Below are positions 35,801 through 40,585 of a stretch of DNA of 40,585 nucleotides, in pieces (within the stretch, counting starts at the first letter, position 1; the number at the start of each line of letters is the position of its first letter). The translations under genes and the position numbers were made by a program. The notes beneath the pieces were generated by a model. It saw only the letters and a list, made by a program, of their open reading frames with translations, was not told where the DNA came from and ran no database searches. Source of the DNA: Anaerocolumna sp. (lineage in GTDB: Bacteria > Bacillota > Clostridia > Lachnospirales > Lachnospiraceae); assembly GCA_029239975.1 (NCBI GenBank), contig JARBTX010000056.1, forward strand, positions 1-40,585. Direction: 5' to 3'.

Positions 35801-36561
35801 TCTAATTGAACCATTGGTCTTAAATCTGGTGGAATTACAGGAACCACTGAAAGAATCATCCATTCTGGTCTGTTACCTGATTCTCTAAATGCTTCTACAA
35901 CTTCAAGTCTTTTAATGATTCTTGCTCTCTTTTGTCCAGTAGAATCTTTTAAACCTTTTTTAAGGTCAGCAGATTCTCCTTCTAAGTCGATCGCCATTAA
36001 AAGCTCTTGAATCGCTTCAGCACCCATGCCTACACGGAATTTATTACCATACTTTTCGTATGCTTCTCTAAATTCTTTTTCATTTAAAACTTGTTTGTAT
36101 TGTAAATCAGTATTACCTTTATCTAACACGATATAGGCAGCAAAATAAAGTACTTTTTCAAGAGTTCTAGGAGAGAGATCTAAGATAAGACCCATTCTAC
36201 TTGGAATTCCTTTAAAATACCATATATGAGATACTGGTGCAGCAAGTTCGATATGACCCATACGTTCTCTTCGAACGCTGGCCTTAGTTACTTCAACGCC
36301 ACAACGATCACATACTACGCCTTTATATCTAATTTTTTTATATTTACCACAGTGACATTCCCAATCTTTACTTGGTCCAAAGATTTTTTCACAGAATAAA
36401 CCATCTTTTTCTGGCTTTAAGGTTCTGTAGTTAATTGTCTCTGGTTTTTTCACTTCGCCCCTAGACCATTCTCTGATTTTCTCAGGGGAAGCTAAGCCGA
36501 TTTTGATTGCGTCATATGTGATTTCCTGAACACTTTCGTTATTTACTACTTCTGGCATCAT
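32815..36561 (-). CDS. rpoC: RNA polymerase subunit beta prime
   Basis: The 1248-residue catalytic subunit shows the N-terminal zinc ribbon ([20 protein letters not shown]), the active-site magnesium loop [12 protein letters not shown], and the second zinc cluster ([11 protein letters not shown]). The trigger-loop region is present ([43 protein letters not shown]). An unusually acidic tail of about 60 residues ends in a run of Asp. The start has AAGGGAG before two adjacent ATGs, either usable. It follows rpoB after 155 bases, longer than usual, and is followed by a strong terminator. Confidence 0.98.
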   Translation of the reverse strand: MMPEVVNNESVQEITYDAIKIGLASPEKIREWSRGEVKKPETINYRTLKPEKDGLFCEKIFGPSKDWECHCGKYKKIRYKGVVCDRCGVEVTKASVRRERMGHIELAAPVSHIWYFKGIPSRMGLILDLSPRTLEKVLYFAAYIVLDKGNTDLQYKQVLNEKEFREAYEKYGNKFRVGMGAEAIQELLMAIDLEGESADLKKGLKDSTGQKRARIIKRLEVVEAFRESGNRPEWMILSVVPVIPPDLRPMVQLDGGRFATSDMNDLYRRIINRNNRLKRLLELGAPDIIVRNEKRMLQEAVDALIDNGRRGRPVTGPGNRALKSLSDMLKGKQGRFRQNLLGKRVDYSGRSVIVVGPELKIYQCGLPKEMAIELFKPFVMKELVARGTAHNIKSAKKMVERLQSEVWDVLEEVIREHPVMLNRAPTLHRLGIQAFEPVLVEGKAIKLHPLVCTAFNADFDGDQMAVHLPLSVEAQAECRFLLLSPNNLLKPSDGAPVAVPSQDMVLGIYYLTLQKPGDLGEGHFFKSVNEAILAYENAAITLHALIKVRRSGVNSQGVLETKTVESTLGRFIFNEIISQDLGFVDRTNPDNFLIPEVDFHVGKKQLKKILEKCINTHGATKTAETLDAIKSLGYKYSTRAAMTVSISDMTVPPQKKTIIAGAEKRVEEISKNFRRGLMTEDERYKAVIDTWKVADDEITDALLSGLDRYNNIFMMADSGARGSDKQIKQLAGMRGLMADTSGRTIELPIKSNFREGLDVLEYFISAHGARKGLSDTALRTADSGYLTRRLVDVSQDLIIREVDCQEGKEAPGMWIKAFTDGNEVIESLEERITGRYSCESIYDDNGEMIVKANHMITPKRAARIVSTKKIQDAGFNAKIKIRNILSCKSHIGVCAKCYGANMATGEAVQVGEAVGIIAAQSIGEPGTQLTMRTFHTGGVAGDDITQGLPRVEELFEARKPKGLAIIAEFGGVVTIKDTKKKREVIITNNETGEAKTYLIPYGSRIKVLDGDVLEAGDELTEGSVNPHDILKIKGVRAVQDYMIQEVQRVYRLQGVEINDKHIEVIVRQMLKKIRIENSGDSEFLPGKLIDTLEFDDVNEELENEGKEIAEGKQVMLGITKASLATNSFLSAASFQETTKVLTEAAINGKVDPLIGLKENVIIGKLIPAGTGMKRYRSVKLDSDTDEELMISEDFDDENYDSFRFNESTMDDIDGIEIDEFDGDDDVADVDFSEEDLMDDDFDSDDDDK

Positions 36562-36716
36562 CTGGCACTCCCTTTCATAGTAACGGATTGATAATTAATC
36601 CGTTTATATTTACATTAGACAGCTTTTAATCTGTCATTGTATTAACGCAATTGTGTTAAACTAATTTATCTGACATTGTCAAAAGTAATGTTTAACACAT
36701 TTGCATTATATTTTAA
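36562..36716 (-). other. Structured rpoB-rpoC intergenic region
   Basis: It holds a 15-bp, one-mismatch inverted repeat (36647-36661 with 36690-36704), a TGACAtTGTCA palindrome between the arms, and a GACAG / CTGTC hairpin nearer rpoC. On the minus strand TTGACA with TTAACA at 17 bases could be a weak internal promoter. Confidence 0.5.
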
Positions 36717-39700
36717 TTATAAATCGAATTCTTCATCATCCATTTCACTAAGGTCAACGGTTTCTTCATCAAAGGTGTCAAAGAAAGTATCTTCTTCTTC
36801 TGGTGTTGTTTCTCTATAACCAGCTTCACTATAATCTTCATCATATCTAAATGAGTTATCACCTTCAATTAATGGTGTTAAATCTCCTTCTGTGTAATCG
36901 ATGTTTTCAGTCATCTTAACTTCTTGACCGCTTTCATCTAAAACGATTACATCTAATGCTAAGGACTGTAATTCTTTTAAAAGTACTTTAAAGGATTCTG
37001 GAATACCTGGTTCAGAGATATTTTCGCCTTTAATAATAGCTTCATAAGTTTTCACACGTCCAGTAACATCATCGGATTTTACAGTTAAGATTTCTTGAAG
37101 TGTATAAGCAGCACCATATGCTTCAAGTGCCCAAACTTCCATCTCACCGAATCTCTGTCCACCAAATTGCGCTTTACCACCAAGTGGTTGTTGTGTTACT
37201 AAGGAGTAAGGACCAGTGGAACGAGCATGGATCTTATCGTCTACTAAGTGGTGAAGTTTTAAGTAGTGCATGAAACCTACTGTTACAGCGCCATCAAAGA
37301 ATTCTCCAGTACGACCGTCACGAAGTCTTACTTTACCAGTACGATTGATAGGAACACCCTTCCAATCAACTCTGTTTGCTTTATTTTTATCTAAATAATC
37401 CATAAGTTCTGGATCTAGGATATTTTCGTATTTTTCTACGAAATCATCCCAATCTGAGTTAACATAGTCATTTGCTAATTCCAAAGTATCTTGGATATCA
37501 TCTTCGTTTGCACCATCAAATACTGGTGTTGCAACTTTAAATCCTAACGCTTTCGCTGCAAGACTTAAGTGAATTTCAAGTACCTGACCGATGTTCATAC
37601 GAGAAGGAACGCCTAGTGGATTTAATACGATATCAAGCGGTCTACCATTTGGTAAGAAAGGCATATCTTCTGCTGGTAATACTCTGGAAACAACACCCTT
37701 GTTACCATGACGACCAGCCATCTTATCACCAACTTGAATCTTTCTCTTCTGTGCAATGTATACACGAACAGTTTGATTTACACCTGGAGATAATTCATCG
37801 CCATTTTCTCTTGTAAATACTTTTGCATCTACAATAATACCATATTCACCATGTGGAACTCTAAGGGAAGTATCACGTACTTCTCTAGCCTTCTCACCAA
37901 AGATTGCACGAAGTAATCTTTCTTCTGCTGTTAATTCAGTTTCTCCCTTAGGAGTTACTTTACCAACTAAGATATCTCCAGCACGTACTTCAGCACCAAT
38001 ACGGATAATACCTCTTTCATCAAGATCCTTTAATGCATCATCACCAACACCAGGTACATCTCTTGTGATTTCTTCTGGTCCTAATTTTGTATCTCTACTT
38101 TCTGCTTCATATTCTTCAATATGAACAGAGGTGTAAACATCTTCTTGAACTAATCTTTCACTTAATAATACCGCATCTTCGTAGTTATAACCTTCCCAGG
38201 TCATAAATCCGATTAATGGATTTTTACCAAGTGCTAATTCACCTTGAGATGTAGAAGGGCCATCTGCAATAACTTGACCTGCCTCTATTTTATCTCCTTT
38301 ATATACAATAGGTCTTTGGTTAATACAAGTACCTTGGTTACTTCTTGCAAATTTTAATAATTTATAAGGTGTTTTTGTGCCATCATCATTTTTAATAACG
38401 ATTTCTTTTGATGTTGATTTCTCAACAACACCTGCTTTTTTAGCTACAACGCAAACACCAGAGTCAACTGCTGATTTTAATTCGATACCTGTTCCTACAA
38501 CTGGAGCTTCTGTAATTAATAGTGGAACTGCCTGACGCTGCATGTTAGAACCCATTAACGCACGGTTCGCATCATCATTTTCAAGGAAAGGAATCATTGC
38601 TGTTGCTACAGAGAATACCATTTTAGGAGAAACGTCCATTAAATCAATCTTAGGTCTTTCGAATTCTGATGTTTCTTCTCTAAAACGACCAGATACATTG
38701 GTATTAACAAAATATCCGTTCTCATCTAGTGGCTCATTTGCTTGTGCAACTACAAATTTATCTTCTTCATCTGCTGTTAAATAAACAACTTCATCTATTA
38801 CCTTAGGGTTCATTGGATCTGTTTTATCTACCTTACGATAAGGAGCTTCAATAAATCCATACTCATTAATTCTTGCATAGGATGCAAGAGAGTTAATTAA
38901 ACCGATGTTAGGACCTTCTGGAGTTTCAACAGGACACATTCTTCCGTAGTGAGAATAATGAACGTCACGAACCTCGAAACCAGCTCTATCACGAGAAAGA
39001 CCACCTGGTCCTAATGCTGATAAACGTCTCTTATGAGTTAATTCACCTAATGGATTATGTTGATCCATGAACTGTGACAACTGAGAACTTCCAAAGAATT
39101 CTTTTACTGCTGCAGTTACTGGTTTAATATTAATTAAAGACTGCGGACTTACACCTTCAAGATCTTGTGTAGTCATTCTTTCTCTTACTACACGTTCCAT
39201 TCTTGAAAGACCAATTCTGTATTGGTTTTGCAGTAACTCACCAACAGCTCTAATTCTTCTGTTACCTAAATGATCGATATCATCTGCTCCACCAATTCCA
39301 TATTCTAAGTGAATATTATAATTGATTGAGGCAATAATATCTTCTTTAGTAATGTGTTTTGGAATTAAATCGCTGATATTTTTCTTAATCGCTATTTTAA
39401 TATCCTCTATATTTTTATTTTCATCTAAAATGCTCTTAAGTATTGGATAGTATACATCTTCTGTTACGCCTAATTCAGCTTTATCAACATCTACGTAATA
39501 AGCTAAATCAACCATTAAGTTAGAAAGAACTTTTACATTTCTTTCTTCCGCTTGTACCATAATAGAACGTACAGCTGCATTTTGTATTTCAATTGCAAGT
39601 TCTTCTGTGATTGTTGTTCCGGCTTCTGCTATGATTTCTCCGGTTTCTTTATTCACTACATCTTCTGCTAATCTACAACCAACTACACGATTCTTTAAAT

Positions 39701-40550
39701 TCAACTTCTTATTAAACTTAAATCTACCGAACTTAGCTAGATCATATCTTCTTGGATCAAAAAACATACTGTTAATTAAAGATTCCGCACTTTCAACAGA
39801 AAGTGGTTCACCCGGACGTAATTTTTTGTACAATTCAAGTAGACCATCCTGATAGTTATCAGATGGATCCTTTGCAATACTTGCTGTAATTTTAGGTTCT
39901 TCACCAAACAATTCTTGAATCTCTATATTGCTTCCAATGCCGAGTGCACGAATTAGAACGGTTATTGGAACCTTTCTATTCCTATCAACTCGAACATAGA
40001 AAACATCATTAGAATCTGTTTCATATTCTAACCATGCACCTCTATTAGGTATTACGGTTGATGAGAACAGTCTTTTACCAATTTTGTCATGTCCAATAGC
40101 ATAGTAGATACCGGGGGAACGTACTAACTGACTAACGATAACTCTTTCAGCACCGTTAATAACGAAAGTTCCAGTCTCTGTCATTAATGGTAAATCGCCC
40201 ATAAAAATATCGTGCTCATTGATTTCATCGTTCTCTTTGTTGTGAAGTCTGACTTTAACTTTAAGAGGTGCTGCAAAAGTAGCATCTCTCTCCTTACACT
40301 CTTCAATTGAATATTTGACATCATCTTCACACAGCACAAAATCTACAAACTCTAAGCTTAAATGACCACTATAATCTTCGATTGGAGAAATGTCAGCAAA
40401 TACTTCTCTAAGTCCTTCATCTAAAAACCACTGATAAGAGTCTTTTTGGACTTCAATAAGATTTGGCATTTCCAATACTTCTTTTCGCCTTGAGTAGCTC
40501 ATTCTTACGCCGTTACCAACTTTGATTGGACGTATCCTGTTTTTATCCAT
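36717..40550 (-). CDS. rpoB: RNA polymerase subunit beta
   Basis: The roughly 1277-residue subunit is complete in the window. The rifampicin-pocket region is present ([40 protein letters not shown]), with the residues usual in sensitive enzymes. The C-terminal catalytic segments include [41 protein letters not shown] and [16 protein letters not shown] long acidic C-terminal tail (about 60 residues after the [11 protein letters not shown] region) matches the acidic tail of rpoC. The ATG at 40550 is chosen because AAGGGGTG lies 9 bases upstream; a GTG at 40562 would be inside that site. The promoter lies beyond the window. Confidence 0.97.
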   Translation of the reverse strand: MDKNRIRPIKVGNGVRMSYSRRKEVLEMPNLIEVQKDSYQWFLDEGLREVFADISPIEDYSGHLSLEFVDFVLCEDDVKYSIEECKERDATFAAPLKVKVRLHNKENDEINEHDIFMGDLPLMTETGTFVINGAERVIVSQLVRSPGIYYAIGHDKIGKRLFSSTVIPNRGAWLEYETDSNDVFYVRVDRNRKVPITVLIRALGIGSNIEIQELFGEEPKITASIAKDPSDNYQDGLLELYKKLRPGEPLSVESAESLINSMFFDPRRYDLAKFGRFKFNKKLNLKNRVVGCRLAEDVVNKETGEIIAEAGTTITEELAIEIQNAAVRSIMVQAEERNVKVLSNLMVDLAYYVDVDKAELGVTEDVYYPILKSILDENKNIEDIKIAIKKNISDLIPKHITKEDIIASINYNIHLEYGIGGADDIDHLGNRRIRAVGELLQNQYRIGLSRMERVVRERMTTQDLEGVSPQSLINIKPVTAAVKEFFGSSQLSQFMDQHNPLGELTHKRRLSALGPGGLSRDRAGFEVRDVHYSHYGRMCPVETPEGPNIGLINSLASYARINEYGFIEAPYRKVDKTDPMNPKVIDEVVYLTADEEDKFVVAQANEPLDENGYFVNTNVSGRFREETSEFERPKIDLMDVSPKMVFSVATAMIPFLENDDANRALMGSNMQRQAVPLLITEAPVVGTGIELKSAVDSGVCVVAKKAGVVEKSTSKEIVIKNDDGTKTPYKLLKFARSNQGTCINQRPIVYKGDKIEAGQVIADGPSTSQGELALGKNPLIGFMTWEGYNYEDAVLLSERLVQEDVYTSVHIEEYEAESRDTKLGPEEITRDVPGVGDDALKDLDERGIIRIGAEVRAGDILVGKVTPKGETELTAEERLLRAIFGEKAREVRDTSLRVPHGEYGIIVDAKVFTRENGDELSPGVNQTVRVYIAQKRKIQVGDKMAGRHGNKGVVSRVLPAEDMPFLPNGRPLDIVLNPLGVPSRMNIGQVLEIHLSLAAKALGFKVATPVFDGANEDDIQDTLELANDYVNSDWDDFVEKYENILDPELMDYLDKNKANRVDWKGVPINRTGKVRLRDGRTGEFFDGAVTVGFMHYLKLHHLVDDKIHARSTGPYSLVTQQPLGGKAQFGGQRFGEMEVWALEAYGAAYTLQEILTVKSDDVTGRVKTYEAIIKGENISEPGIPESFKVLLKELQSLALDVIVLDESGQEVKMTENIDYTEGDLTPLIEGDNSFRYDEDYSEAGYRETTPEEEDTFFDTFDEETVDLSEMDDEEFDL

Positions 40551-40585
40551 TGACGTTTTCACCCCTTGATATTTTATTGAATATC

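Overview
The window is a gene-dense, AT-rich stretch of chromosome from a low-G+C Firmicute. Gene content and protein sequences fit a motile, anaerobic Clostridia member close to Lachnospiraceae (Lachnoclostridium/Clostridium phytofermentans-like). This assignment is by recognition only. Pointers are the mbl-flhO-flhP order, comFC-yvyF, a class II (B12-dependent) ribonucleotide reductase, a long-form hibernation factor, RecD2 without RecBC, and an FAT-type acyl-ACP thioesterase.

Layout, almost all on the minus strand: (1) 1-3068, an aspartate-family amino acid operon: ACT protein, homoserine dehydrogenase, a phosphoglycerate-mutase-like putative homoserine kinase, and the start of aspartokinase. 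(2) 3.4-8.6 kb: cheW; secA-prfB, with prfB needing the classical +1 programmed frameshift; hpf. (3) 8.5-9.25 kb: a 750-base gene-free region with a cluster of DnaA boxes. (4) 9.25-14.5 kb: an SH3-NlpC/P60 wall hydrolase, trxB, a small YjfB-like protein on the plus strand, a CPBP protease with a methyltransferase, and RidA. (5) 15-16.5 kb, plus strand: acyl-ACP thioesterase and CvfB. (6) 16.6-21.5 kb: yvyF, comFC, a nucleotidyltransferase behind a 14-bp tandem repeat, and recD2. (7) 21.5-25 kb: a 220-bp palindromic element, then a rod-binding protein, flhP, flhO and mbl. (8) 25.2-40.6 kb: transcription and translation core: tuf, fusA, rpsG, rpsL, nrdJ, rpoC, rpoB.

Most transcription units could be given a sigma-A promoter (TTGACA-like, 17-base spacer, TATAAT-like) and a hairpin terminator from the sequence. 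The flagellar unit has a sigma-28-like promoter. The class II reductase has an NrdR box on its start point.

Points most worth a second look: an 8-bp tandem duplication that breaks the frame of the essential fusA gene just after its P-loop; a 40-nt stem-loop found twice, directly at the ribosome-binding sites of two unrelated genes (thioesterase and flhO), whose differences preserve the pairing; the DnaA-box cluster far from any replication gene; the 220-bp inverted-repeat element; and the 14-bp repeat array, which reads as overlapping five-codon minicistrons.
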